DNA from: Chitinophaga hostae | GTDB lineage: Bacteria > Bacteroidota > Bacteroidia > Chitinophagales > Chitinophagaceae | NCBI RefSeq assembly: GCF_018224885.1 | Contig: NZ_JAGTXB010000006.1 | Location: 310,001-374,000 of the forward strand | DNA: 64,000 bases | Direction: 5' to 3' | Shown here: positions 1 to 8,073 of the stretch, one piece after another | Numbering within the stretch: position 1 is the stretch's first letter | Layout: each line of letters opens with the position of its first letter | Notes under the pieces: model-generated | What the model saw: only the letters and a program-made list of their open reading frames with translations | What the model was told of the DNA's origin: nothing | The model's database searches: none | Position numbers and translations under genes: made by a program

Positions 1-227
1 TTGCCACCAAACTGGCCAGCATGAAAAAGGCCATCAATTATTCTACGGATTTTATGCGCTCTATAGACCTGGATAATGCCACCTATGAGCTGCAGGGCCT
101 GAAAATGCTGGAATCTTATGATCCTGATAAAACATTCAAACTGGACATACAGAAATGGGAGCCTTCCCGTGAACCCCAGCAACCTGGTACGGTACGTACC
201 GATAACTACAACGATCTGTTAAGCTAA
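1..227 (+). CDS. C-terminal fragment of an unidentified protein
   Basis: An open frame enters from the left edge (first full codon at base 3) and ends at TAA 225-227, giving 75 visible residues. The fragment is hydrophilic and charged, with no membrane segment and a proline-rich stretch before the end (EPQQPG). I do not recognise the family. The Met at base 21 is probably internal, because the frame is open to the edge and the residues before it (ATKLAS) look like ordinary protein. It lies 36 nt upstream of the OmpA/substrate-binding fusion on the same strand, so it may be the preceding gene of that ABC transporter operon. Confidence 0.6.
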   Translation, partial: ATKLASMKKAINYSTDFMRSIDLDNATYELQGLKMLESYDPDKTFKLDIQKWEPSREPQQPGTVRTDNYNDLLS

Positions 228-263
228 ACAAACATTAACCTCTAATAAACAAATATTACAACT

Positions 264-2030
264 ATGGCTGTGAAAGTAAAACCTGGTGGAAAGGTGGTGG
301 GCATCGTACTGTTGTTAGGTGCCATCTATGCAGGAAAAGTTTTATGGTGGGATAAACGCCCGAAAGAAGCCAAAGCGGCTACCGAAATTGGTAAAGTATC
401 TTTGCCCGATGCAGCAGAAGCTTCCCTGAGCGGCAACGCAGTAAAATTACCGTTGCCTGAAAGTACAGAAGCATTAAATGGAGGTACCAAAATATCCTGG
501 CGTGTAATGGCATGGAACTCCCAGTTTGCACTGATGTATGCCAACGGTGGCGCCAATACCACCAAAGGCTCCCTGATCGATAAAGCAAAATTGCAGCTGC
601 AATTGGTACGCCAGGACGACTGTAATAAATCCCTGGCCGACATGGTGAAGTTTGCACAGGACTATAAAAAGAACCCTAATACCACTGGTATATTCGCTTC
701 CTTTATGGGAGATGGTATGCCGGCATTCTTCGCCGCACTGGCTAAAGAACTGGAGCCTCTTGGCCCGGACTATCAGCCTATTGCTTTCTACACCATGGGT
801 AAAAGTTATGGTGAAGATAAACTGATGGGACCTGTAGAATGGAAAAGAGATCCCAAAAGCGCTCTTGGTAAAACAGTTGCAGGGGTACTGCGCGATGGTG
901 ATATCAATATCATGCTGAAATGGGCCGGTGATAACAATATTCCCGTAAATCCGGATGAAACTTCGTACGACCGCAATGCCATTAACATCATTGCTGCCAA
1001 CGACTTCCTGGATGCCGGTGCAAAATATATTGCCGGTTACAAAGAAACCCGTAAACTGGTGATCGATGGTAAAAAGACCAGCAAAGATACCACAGTTGGT
1101 GTAGATGGCGTAGCCACCTGGACCCCGGGCGACGTAAACGTGGCGCAGAAAAAAGGCGGTCTGGTAAATATCGCATCTACCCGTGAGTACTCTTCCCAGA
1201 TGCCGAACATTACTATCACCATCAAGAAATTTGCTTACGATCACCGTACAGATATCGAAAACCTGATCATTGCATTGGCACAGGCCGGCGACCAGGTACG
1301 TTCTTACAACGAAGCAAAAGCTTTTGCCGGCGATGTGTCTGCAAAAGTGTATAACGAACAGAATGGCGCCTACTGGCTGAAATACTATAACGGTGTGGAG
1401 GAAAAAGATGCGCAGGGCCTGAACATTCCTTTGGGCGGATCCATGGCATTTAACCTGACTGATGCCGCTAATACTTTCGGCATGGGTAAAGATGCGATTG
1501 ACCGTTATAAAATTGTGTATGGTACTTTTGGGGAAATCCTGACCAGGATGTATCCTGAAATTATGCCTACTTACCCGGTATATAGCCAGGTAGTGGATAA
1601 ATCCTTCCTTGCATCAGTAGTGGCTAATCACCCTGAGTTGCTGGAAGGTGCTGCGATCAAGGAAAAGTATGCCGAAAACATCACTTCAGAAGTGTCTTCC
1701 AAATCCTACCAGATACAGTTTGAAACAGGTAGTTCTGTGATCAAGGCCGGTTCCCATGCTGTATTGGATGAGATCCTGAAAAGTGCGGTAGTAGCAGAAG
1801 GACTGAAAGTAGGTGTTTATGGCCATACCGATAATGTAGGTAATCCAACCGCCAACGAAAAATTATCCAACGAACGTGCAGAAGCGGTAAAAAATTACCT
1901 CATTGGCAAAGGCCTGGCAGAAGCGCGTATCGAATCAAAAGGTTATGGCGATACCAAACCTATTGCGGATAACACTACCAACGATGGTCGCGCAAAGAAC
2001 CGCCGCGTACAGATCGTATTAGGTCAGTAA
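264..2030 (+). CDS. Substrate-binding protein fused to OmpA-like peptidoglycan-binding domain
   Basis: 588 residues. A single hydrophobic segment at about residues 12-29, without an obvious cleavage site, suggests an N-terminal inner-membrane anchor. Residues about 70-470 resemble a periplasmic solute-binding domain of ABC importers. Residues about 483-588 form an OmpA C-terminal domain with the motif HTDN at 521-524, then LSNERAEAVKNYL and NDGRAKNRRV, which bind diaminopimelate-type peptidoglycan in this family. The next two genes encode an ABC permease and ATPase of NitT/TauT type, so this is probably their binding component, tethered to the cell wall. The substrate is not evident. Membrane anchor plus solute receptor plus wall anchor in one chain is unusual. 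The solute-binding assignment rests on overall resemblance and context, while the OmpA domain is clear. Confidence 0.85.
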   Translation: MAVKVKPGGKVVGIVLLLGAIYAGKVLWWDKRPKEAKAATEIGKVSLPDAAEASLSGNAVKLPLPESTEALNGGTKISWRVMAWNSQFALMYANGGANTTKGSLIDKAKLQLQLVRQDDCNKSLADMVKFAQDYKKNPNTTGIFASFMGDGMPAFFAALAKELEPLGPDYQPIAFYTMGKSYGEDKLMGPVEWKRDPKSALGKTVAGVLRDGDINIMLKWAGDNNIPVNPDETSYDRNAINIIAANDFLDAGAKYIAGYKETRKLVIDGKKTSKDTTVGVDGVATWTPGDVNVAQKKGGLVNIASTREYSSQMPNITITIKKFAYDHRTDIENLIIALAQAGDQVRSYNEAKAFAGDVSAKVYNEQNGAYWLKYYNGVEEKDAQGLNIPLGGSMAFNLTDAANTFGMGKDAIDRYKIVYGTFGEILTRMYPEIMPTYPVYSQVVDKSFLASVVANHPELLEGAAIKEKYAENITSEVSSKSYQIQFETGSSVIKAGSHAVLDEILKSAVVAEGLKVGVYGHTDNVGNPTANEKLSNERAEAVKNYLIGKGLAEARIESKGYGDTKPIADNTTNDGRAKNRRVQIVLGQ

Positions 2031-2041
2031 CTGTGATGAAT

Positions 2042-2108
2042 ATGATTATTTTGATGGTCCTGATGAACGAAAATTTAATTTGGTTATCAGGATCATCGAA
2101 ATAATCAT
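2042..2108 (+). repeat. Imperfect palindrome between binding-protein and permease genes
   Basis: Arms of about 27 nt (from ATGATTATTTTGATGG to the mirrored CATCGAAATAATCAT) surround a short AT-rich loop. The differences I see between arms are G/T-type changes that keep wobble pairing in a + strand transcript, apart from one single-base bulge. It begins 12 nt after the stop of the fusion gene and ends 42 nt before the permease. Such a hairpin could stabilise the upstream mRNA 3' end or attenuate the permease. That role is inference. Confidence 0.7.
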
Positions 2109-2149
2109 TTCAATCATTGTCTCCATTCCTTGACTGAAGCACTTTAAAC

Positions 2150-2926
2150 GTGATAAAATCTTTTTTTGAACCGCTACGTGTACTTAACCGCAGAGCAATG
2201 TTATCGCTCATCATTGCGGAAGTAATTATCGCCTTGATATGCTGGCAACTCAGCGGTGGTGGCTTAATTCCAACGCCACTGAAAGTGTTGCAAACACTGG
2301 GCAAAATAATACAGGACCCTTCGTTTATCGATAACCTTTTTAGCAGCTTGGTGCTGACGATCAAAGGGATGTTCATCTCTATCGTTATAGCTTTGATCAT
2401 CAGTTATTTGTCTATCGTTCCGTTTTTCAATCCTATTGCGCGTTTCGTTATCAAGTGCCGCTACCTCACCCTCACCGGTTTAACGTTCCTGTTCACCCTT
2501 TGGACACAGGACGGCCACGAACTGAAACTTAGTTTGCTGATCTTTGGTATCGTTCCATTCTTCGTTACGTCCCTGCTGTCTGTAATAGACGGCATTAACA
2601 AACAGGAATTCGAACTCTGTACCACATTGCGTATGAACAGCTGGAAAACGCTGTGGGAAGTCATTATAGTAGGACGGCTGGACCAGGTTTTTGAAGTAAT
2701 GCGTCAGAACTTTGCTATTGCCTGGCTGATGATCACCTCCGTAGAAGGACTGAGCATGAGCGAAGGCGGCCTGGGGGTAATGCTCATCCGTGCCAACAAA
2801 TATGTACAGCTGGATGTGGTATTTGGTACCCTGGTAATCATTTTTCTGCTGGGTATCTTCTTTGACTATATTCTCGGTAAATTCCGGGAATGGTTGTTTC
2901 CTTACACTAAACTTACGACCCGCTGA
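2150..2926 (+). CDS. ABC transporter permease, NitT/TauT (BPD_transp_1) type
   Basis: 258 residues with a GTG start (gtgataaaatct). About six hydrophobic segments fit an inner-membrane permease. The stretch around residues 155-185 (ELCTTLRMNSWKTLWEVII) resembles the EAA loop that contacts the ATPase, and the text around it (LSMSEGGLGVML) resembles SsuC/TauC permeases. It follows the wall-anchored binding protein and its stop overlaps the ATPase start by one base (TGATG), so the two are translationally coupled. No closer ATG fits the first membrane segment; the next Met is at residue 17. The substrate is unknown, and nitrate, sulfonate or taurine should not be assumed from family resemblance. 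Confidence 0.88.
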   Translation: MIKSFFEPLRVLNRRAMLSLIIAEVIIALICWQLSGGGLIPTPLKVLQTLGKIIQDPSFIDNLFSSLVLTIKGMFISIVIALIISYLSIVPFFNPIARFVIKCRYLTLTGLTFLFTLWTQDGHELKLSLLIFGIVPFFVTSLLSVIDGINKQEFELCTTLRMNSWKTLWEVIIVGRLDQVFEVMRQNFAIAWLMITSVEGLSMSEGGLGVMLIRANKYVQLDVVFGTLVIIFLLGIFFDYILGKFREWLFPYTKLTTR

Positions 2927-3735
2927 TGAACGCAAACGTATATACGAAACATGCACCGTTACTAACAGCGGAGCATATTACACTGCAGTATGGTGAAAAA
3001 ACGATTCTTCGTGATATCAATTTCACCATTCATGATATTCATCGCCCTGATATGCAGCAGGGACAGGTAGTTTCATTGATCGGACGAAGCGGTATCGGTA
3101 AAACCCAGTTGTTTAAGATACTGTCGGGCCTCATTCAACCCACGCAGGGAGTAGTGAAAATAGACAGCGACCAGCACTCTGTAAAAGCGGGCGAAGTAGG
3201 TATTGTACCACAGAATTATATTCTCTTCAATCACCGTACTATTTATCATAACCTGAAAATAGGTTTGGACAACGCCACCGTGAAGCTAACGGAGGATGAG
3301 AAAAAACGCATTATTGAAGATTATGCAGGCACTTTTCAGCTGACCGAACACCTGAAGAAGTACCCTGCACAGATCAGTGGCGGGCAACGGCAGCGTGTAA
3401 GCATTATTCAGCAGGTACTTACCGGTAACAAATTCATTTTGCTGGATGAGCCCTTTTCCGGATTGGACATTCTCATGATAGATAAGGTTATTCAGCTGCT
3501 GATAAAGGTGTCCACCCTCCATGAGGAAAATACCCTGATCATTGTAAGCCATGATATTGAAAATGCTGCCGCTATTTCCGATACCGTTTGGATATTGGCA
3601 AAAGAAGAAAATAAAGAGGGTGCTACCATTGTACAGGAATATGACCTGTGTAAAATGGGATTCGCCTGGCAGCCTGAAATCCGTAAAGAGCCCGGATTCC
3701 AGGAGCTGATCAGCACTATCAAAAAGCAACTATGA
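2926..3735 (+). CDS. ABC transporter ATP-binding protein, NitT/TauT type
   Basis: 269 residues. Walker A is GRSGIGKT, the signature is SGGQRQR, Walker B is FILLDEP followed by the D-loop SGLD, and the switch histidine is in IVSHD. It energises import with the permease whose stop codon it overlaps by one base. An extra segment before Walker A (HDIHRPDMQQGQ, near residue 40) is longer than in typical family members. The C-terminus after residue 225 is a short extension. It is the last gene of the transporter unit: a large palindrome begins on the base after its stop codon. Confidence 0.92.
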   Translation: MNANVYTKHAPLLTAEHITLQYGEKTILRDINFTIHDIHRPDMQQGQVVSLIGRSGIGKTQLFKILSGLIQPTQGVVKIDSDQHSVKAGEVGIVPQNYILFNHRTIYHNLKIGLDNATVKLTEDEKKRIIEDYAGTFQLTEHLKKYPAQISGGQRQRVSIIQQVLTGNKFILLDEPFSGLDILMIDKVIQLLIKVSTLHEENTLIIVSHDIENAAAISDTVWILAKEENKEGATIVQEYDLCKMGFAWQPEIRKEPGFQELISTIKKQL

Positions 3736-3930
3736 TTTTTCTTGCCCAGGATTAACGGTGATTACGGTGATTTTCAGGATTGTATTTTTTTAATTTTATT
3801 AGATTCAAAAAGATTAGCGAAGACAAAAGCGGGTATTATATCCGTTTTTATCTTCGCTAATCTTTTTAAATCACTACAAAATACAATCCTGAAAATCATC
3901 GTAATCACCGTTAATCCTGGGCAAGAAAAA
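3736..3930 (+). repeat. Large GATTA-family palindrome, copy 1
   Basis: A 195-bp near-perfect inverted repeat starting immediately after the ATPase stop. The outer arm begins TTTTTCTTGCCCAGGATTA, continues with TGATTA and TGATTT units, and is mirrored at the right end with one G-to-T-type difference. The core holds AAAAAGATTAGCGAAGA and its complement around a short loop. Related copies lie at 6181, 34835, 42050 and 49026. Short reading frames inside it are not genes. Confidence 0.93.
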
Positions 3931-3952
3931 TTCCGCTAAATGCTCTTTTCCC

Positions 3953-3960
3953 TACATTTG
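3953..3960 (+). promoter_or_regulatory. Bacteroidota -7 promoter box TACATTTG for the M23 gene
   Basis: TACATTTG matches the TAnnTTTG -7 element. It ends only 6 nt before the ATG at 3967, so the transcript would be leaderless or nearly so. No TTTG is present at the usual -33 distance, so this is a moderate call. Confidence 0.5.
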
Positions 3961-3966
3961 CATATT

Positions 3967-5655
3967 ATGAAGAGAGTCATCGGTTTATTTTGTTTACTAC
4001 CACAATTATTACAGGCGCAATCCATTCCGGTAAAGGACTACCCGAAGGGCTATTTCAGAAACCCGTTGAATGTTCCGATAGAGCTGGCCGGAAATTTTGG
4101 TGAGCTGAGGCCTAATCATTTCCATTCGGGAATGGATATCAAAACCCAGCAAAGGGAAAACCTGCCGGTGCATGCCGCGGCAGATGGTTATGTGAGCCGC
4201 ATTGGCGTTTCCCATACGGGATTTGGAAATGTATTGTACATCACCCACCCTAATGGGTACACGACTGTATATGCGCATTTGAACAGTTTCTTTCCTGCGC
4301 TGCAGCAATATGTAAAGAAGCAACAGTACCAGGCCGAAAGCTGGGCAAGCGATCTGACCATTCCAGCCGGCATGTTTCCGGTAAAGAAGGGGGATTTTGT
4401 TGCCTGGAGCGGTAATACCGGAGGCTCTGCCGGCCCGCACCTCCACTTCGAAATAAGAAATACCCAATCGGAAAAGCCATTGAATCCATTGCTCTTTGGT
4501 TTTGATATTGCAGATACCCATGCCCCTGATGTGTACCGCATTGCGGTTTACGACAGGGAGAAGAGTGTGTATGAGCAACAACCTATCATGCTGCCCGTGA
4601 AAAAGGTGGGTGGCGAGTATGTTACCACGCAACCGGTTATTAAGATCAATGCTGCTAAAGTGGGACTCGGCGTCAGTGCAGTAGACCGTATGAATACCGG
4701 CAACATCTATGGCATATATGAGGTTACGCTTTACAAGGACGGGGAACCGGATATCGATTTTCAACTGGATAATATCGGCTATGAAGAAACCCGTTATCTC
4801 AATGCACATATAGATTATAAAGTAAAGAAAGGCGGTGGTCCTTACTACCAGTTGCTCTTTTCTTTACCGGGTAACCAGCTGGATATTTACCACGACCTGA
4901 AAGGCGATGGCACTATTGATCTGCAGGACGGTGCGGTACATGAGGCGAAGCTGCTGGTAAAAGATGCTTATGGCAATACTTCCACCGTAAAGCTGCATCT
5001 GCAACAGGGCGGACCGGAACCAGCGGAAAAAAGCTGTGCCAACACCATGTATCCTGACTCACGCAATATCTTCGAAAATAACCAGGTGGAGTTTTACCTG
5101 GATGAGCAAGCACTGTACGACAACATCTGTTTTAATTACCTCGAAACAGCGGCTGTTGGTACCAAAGCTTATTCCAACATTTATCACCTCCATAACGCAT
5201 TGGTGCCGGTGCATGATTTCTTTGATGTGCGTTTGCGCGCTTCCAGGACTGTACCGGAAAATTTGCAATCTAAAATAGTAATGGTAAGGGAAGGACTCGG
5301 CAGCAGCGTTTCTGCTACCACCCTGGAAAACGGTTGGTATAAGGGTACTTTCCGCGACTTTGGTAACTTCCACCTGGAGGTGGATACCATAGCGCCCAAA
5401 GTAACACCGCTGGGTGCAAAGCAGGGCGCCAACCTGTCGAAGGCAGCGAAAATAGCTTTTGCCATGAATGATGCCAGCGGGATTAAAAGTTACCGGGCAG
5501 AGCTGGATGGCAAATGGCTGCTGTTTTCCCGTAAGAGTAATGTGCTTACTTATACTTTTGATGAACACTGCCAGCCGGGTACGCATCTCCTGGTGATGAA
5601 AGTAACAGATGTAGCCGGTAATGAAGGAACATACCGGTTATCTTTCAAACGCTGA
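3967..5655 (+). CDS. M23 (LytM) family metallopeptidase with C-terminal extension
   Basis: 562 residues from the ATG at 3967. This start gives a clean signal peptide (MKRVIGLFCLLPQLLQAQ), while an in-frame upstream ATG at 3940 would place nine extra residues before it. The LytM fold follows at about residues 30-170, with zinc ligands in NHFHSGMD, AHLNS and the terminal GPHLHFE, all present, so it should be an active peptidoglycan endopeptidase. The remaining 380 residues look beta-rich, and the last 90 (ISFAMNDASGIKSY-like region) resemble an Ig-like domain. It acts in the periplasm or at the outer membrane. It stands alone between two large palindromes and the bcp gene. Confidence 0.9.
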   Translation: MKRVIGLFCLLPQLLQAQSIPVKDYPKGYFRNPLNVPIELAGNFGELRPNHFHSGMDIKTQQRENLPVHAAADGYVSRIGVSHTGFGNVLYITHPNGYTTVYAHLNSFFPALQQYVKKQQYQAESWASDLTIPAGMFPVKKGDFVAWSGNTGGSAGPHLHFEIRNTQSEKPLNPLLFGFDIADTHAPDVYRIAVYDREKSVYEQQPIMLPVKKVGGEYVTTQPVIKINAAKVGLGVSAVDRMNTGNIYGIYEVTLYKDGEPDIDFQLDNIGYEETRYLNAHIDYKVKKGGGPYYQLLFSLPGNQLDIYHDLKGDGTIDLQDGAVHEAKLLVKDAYGNTSTVKLHLQQGGPEPAEKSCANTMYPDSRNIFENNQVEFYLDEQALYDNICFNYLETAAVGTKAYSNIYHLHNALVPVHDFFDVRLRASRTVPENLQSKIVMVREGLGSSVSATTLENGWYKGTFRDFGNFHLEVDTIAPKVTPLGAKQGANLSKAAKIAFAMNDASGIKSYRAELDGKWLLFSRKSNVLTYTFDEHCQPGTHLLVMKVTDVAGNEGTYRLSFKR

Positions 5656-5707
5656 TCGTGTGTCAGCATGATTTGTAAAAAACATTTCAAACAGCTAAAA
5701 TTTTTAT

Positions 5708-6169
5708 ATGAAAAACCTAAAAGAAGGTAGTAAGGCTCCTGTTTTTAAAGGACCTGATCAACATGGCAACGTTGTATCCCTGACCGATTTTAAGGGGAAA
5801 CGCGTGGTGCTGTATTTTTATCCGAAAGATGATACACCAGGATGTACAGCCCAGGCCTGCAACCTGCGCGATAACTATGATGCCTTGTTGGAAAAGGGAT
5901 ATATAGTGGTAGGTGTAAGTACCGACAGCGAACAAAGCCACCAGAAGTTTATAAAAAAGTTCGATCTGCCATTTACCTTACTGGCAGATGAAAACAGGAA
6001 GATAGTGAACCAGTATGGTGTTTGGGGCGAGAAACAAATGATGGGACGCGTATATGACGGTATACATCGTACTACCTTTCTCATCGATGAAAAAGGTGTG
6101 ATTGCACATATCATTAAAAAACCTGACACAAAAAATCATACAGAAGAAATCCTGGCGCTTTGGGAATAA
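5708..6169 (+). CDS. bcp: Bcp/PrxQ thioredoxin-dependent thiol peroxidase
   Basis: 153 residues, normal for the family. It reduces hydroperoxides using thioredoxin. The motif YPKDDTPGCTAQAC carries the peroxidatic Cys46 and a resolving Cys51 five residues later, the typical atypical 2-Cys Bcp arrangement. No signal peptide, so cytoplasmic. It is a single gene 52 nt after the M23 gene and faces the gldJ 3' end, with palindrome copy 2 between them. A second, 1-Cys-type peroxiredoxin is encoded at 34100. Confidence 0.95.
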   Translation: MKNLKEGSKAPVFKGPDQHGNVVSLTDFKGKRVVLYFYPKDDTPGCTAQACNLRDNYDALLEKGYIVVGVSTDSEQSHQKFIKKFDLPFTLLADENRKIVNQYGVWGEKQMMGRVYDGIHRTTFLIDEKGVIAHIIKKPDTKNHTEEILALWE

Positions 6170-6180
6170 CCAGCGGATAT

Positions 6181-6360
6181 TGTCTTGCTCAGGATTAAAC
6201 TGATTAAGATGATCAGCAGGATTTTTTATTACTGATAATAAGATTAAAAAAGATTAGCGAAGATAAAAGCGGGTATCCGCTTTCGTCTTCGCTAATCTTT
6301 TTATAATCAAAAAGTAAAATCCGGTTGATCATCTTAATCAGTTTAATCCTGAGTAAGACA
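6181..6360 (+). repeat. Large GATTA-family palindrome, copy 2
   Basis: 180-bp inverted repeat between convergent bcp and gldJ. The 35-nt outer arms (TGTCTTGCTCAGGATTAAAC onward, mirrored up to GTAAGACA) differ by a single G-T wobble. The core GATTAGCGAAGATAAAAGCGG and its partner are shared with copies 1, 3 and 4. The bases between GATTA units differ from the other copies but match between the two arms. It could act as a bidirectional 3' end. Confidence 0.94.
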
Positions 6361-6369
6361 AAATTCCCA

Positions 6370-7920
6370 TTATCTCTTCTGGCGCTGTTTCTTGAACAGG
6401 TTACCAGTTTTAAACTTATTACCTTCAGGGCTACCTACACGATCCATTGCACAACGGAAACCAACAGTGTTAGTGGCCATGTCTTCCTGCATGTAACGGC
6501 GTGTACCTGGTGAAAGCCAGTAAGCACGGTCGTTCCAGCTACCACCCTTGATCACGTGTGATTTATCGTTGATCAGTGTGGTTACGCCATAACCATATTC
6601 CACCTGTGAAAGAGAGTCACCATCCAGGTAGTTGATCACATCACCTTTCTGGTAGTTAAGGCGGTTCGCACTTTCTTCATCGGTTACGTCACGCATTTTC
6701 AGGTGACCGAGACTGTCTTTTTCGAACTCTTTATTTTCATTCTGGTAAACAGTCTGGAATTTATTACCACGGAAGTAGTTGAAGTCTTCACCATCGATCG
6801 GGTTCAGTGGTCTGTAAACGTCCAGTACCCACTCAGCTACGTTGCCGGACATGTTGTAGATGCCGAAGGTATTAGGGTAGAAGGAGCGGATAGGACCAGG
6901 GATGGAAGCACGGTCATTCAAACCGCCGGCCACACCCATGTTATCACCGGAACCACGCTTGAAGTTGGCCAGGAACTGACCCTGCATGGTACCACGGCGG
7001 ATATCACGCAGTCCGCTGGTGTTAGTACCCCAGGAGTATACCTGTTTGTTCATGATCAGCTCTTCCCCGTGTTTGCCTTCTTTTTTGGAAGGACCAGGGT
7101 TTTGACCGATATATCCCAGCGCGGCATATTCCCATTCAGCTTCTGTAGGAAGGCGGTAGTTGGGTAACATTACGCCGTCTTCAAAAGCAGCGTTACGCGG
7201 TGTTCCGTCTGCATTTTTAAATTGATCCTTGGCACTTTTACTCATTTTGCCGGGAGTACCTTCGTACAAACCTGCGGTGTAAGATTTGGTGTCAAAGGTG
7301 TTGTCGTCTGACTGGTTACCAACGTCTGCTTTAGACAGCAGCCCTTTGTCCATCAGCAACTTTTCGTTCACGCGGTTGGAACGCCATTTACAATAGTCGG
7401 TTGCCTGTTTCCAGGTAACACCCACCACCGGGTAGTCGTTGTAGGCCGGGTGACGGAAATAGTATTCTACCAGTGGCTCGTTATAGGCCAGTTCACTACG
7501 CCATACCAGGGTATCGGGCAGTGCATTGCGGTAAACATCCGGGAAGGACTCGCCATAAACGCGGTTCAACCAGTAAAGATATTCACGATAATGTACGTTG
7601 GCTACTTCAGATTCATCAATGTAGAAAGAAGAAACAGTAATACGACGTGGAATATTATTCCAGTCGCCCATTACATCCTGCTCCGTGGCGCCCATGGCAA
7701 AGGTACCGCCTTGTACAAAAACAAGTCCCGGCCCCGTTTGCTGGGCTACATTTTTAGCTACGCTGAAACCGCCCATTTTCTGGTCGTTGTAGTTCCAGCC
7801 CGTAGCGGAAGAAGATGTCTTCTTCTTACCGAAAAGTCCCCCGCCGTCTTTATGACAGGCGCTCATGGATAGCATTACGCTGGTACCTACGAGCAATGAT
7901 AAAGAGGTTAATCTACGCAT
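6370..7920 (-). CDS. gldJ: GldJ-like lipoprotein, sulfatase-modifying-factor (FGE) fold
   Basis: 516 residues. A lipoprotein signal ends in LSMSAC, with Cys22 as the lipidation site. From about residue 65 a formylglycine-generating-enzyme-like domain runs to the end, with landmarks GLVFVQGGTFAMG, RLPTEAEWEYAA, NMSGNVAEWVLD, VIKGGSWND and TVGFRCA. In T9SS species, GldJ and GldK are FGE-fold outer-membrane lipoproteins needed for gliding and secretion. I choose GldJ because it sits next to porU and porV, as in Flavobacterium johnsoniae, and because it is longer than typical GldK. It is divergent from porU. Catalytic FGE function is not expected. Confidence 0.88.
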   Translation of the reverse strand: MRRLTSLSLLVGTSVMLSMSACHKDGGGLFGKKKTSSSATGWNYNDQKMGGFSVAKNVAQQTGPGLVFVQGGTFAMGATEQDVMGDWNNIPRRITVSSFYIDESEVANVHYREYLYWLNRVYGESFPDVYRNALPDTLVWRSELAYNEPLVEYYFRHPAYNDYPVVGVTWKQATDYCKWRSNRVNEKLLMDKGLLSKADVGNQSDDNTFDTKSYTAGLYEGTPGKMSKSAKDQFKNADGTPRNAAFEDGVMLPNYRLPTEAEWEYAALGYIGQNPGPSKKEGKHGEELIMNKQVYSWGTNTSGLRDIRRGTMQGQFLANFKRGSGDNMGVAGGLNDRASIPGPIRSFYPNTFGIYNMSGNVAEWVLDVYRPLNPIDGEDFNYFRGNKFQTVYQNENKEFEKDSLGHLKMRDVTDEESANRLNYQKGDVINYLDGDSLSQVEYGYGVTTLINDKSHVIKGGSWNDRAYWLSPGTRRYMQEDMATNTVGFRCAMDRVGSPEGNKFKTGNLFKKQRQKR

Positions 7921-7957
7921 GCGATACAGCTTTAGTCTAGTATATTTACAGTAAACG

Positions 7958-7988
7958 CAAATGTACTCTTTTTTATTTTATGGCGAAA
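7958..7988 (-). promoter_or_regulatory. Probable gldJ promoter
   Basis: On the minus strand TACATTTG (7958-7965) matches TAnnTTTG, and TTTC lies 19 nt upstream (7985-7988), one base off the -33 TTTG. The leader would be about 35 nt before the gldJ ATG. Confidence 0.55.
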
Positions 7989-8073
7989 AAAATTAATTTG
8001 TAATTTGCTGCCAATCGTCCCCGCTGACAAAGGCTCTCCTATATCAACCGGTCGAAAAACTGCGATTAAGATA

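Noticed and set aside
474..1244. 256-codon minus-strand frame inside the OmpA-fusion gene
   Set aside because: Antisense to an unmistakable domain protein; no start context or motif.
3742..3939. 65-codon frame within palindrome copy 1
   Set aside because: It consists of the two palindrome arms; other copies do not keep a frame.
4009..4809. 266-codon minus-strand frame over the M23 peptidase gene
   Set aside because: Fully overlapped by the peptidase with conserved zinc motifs.
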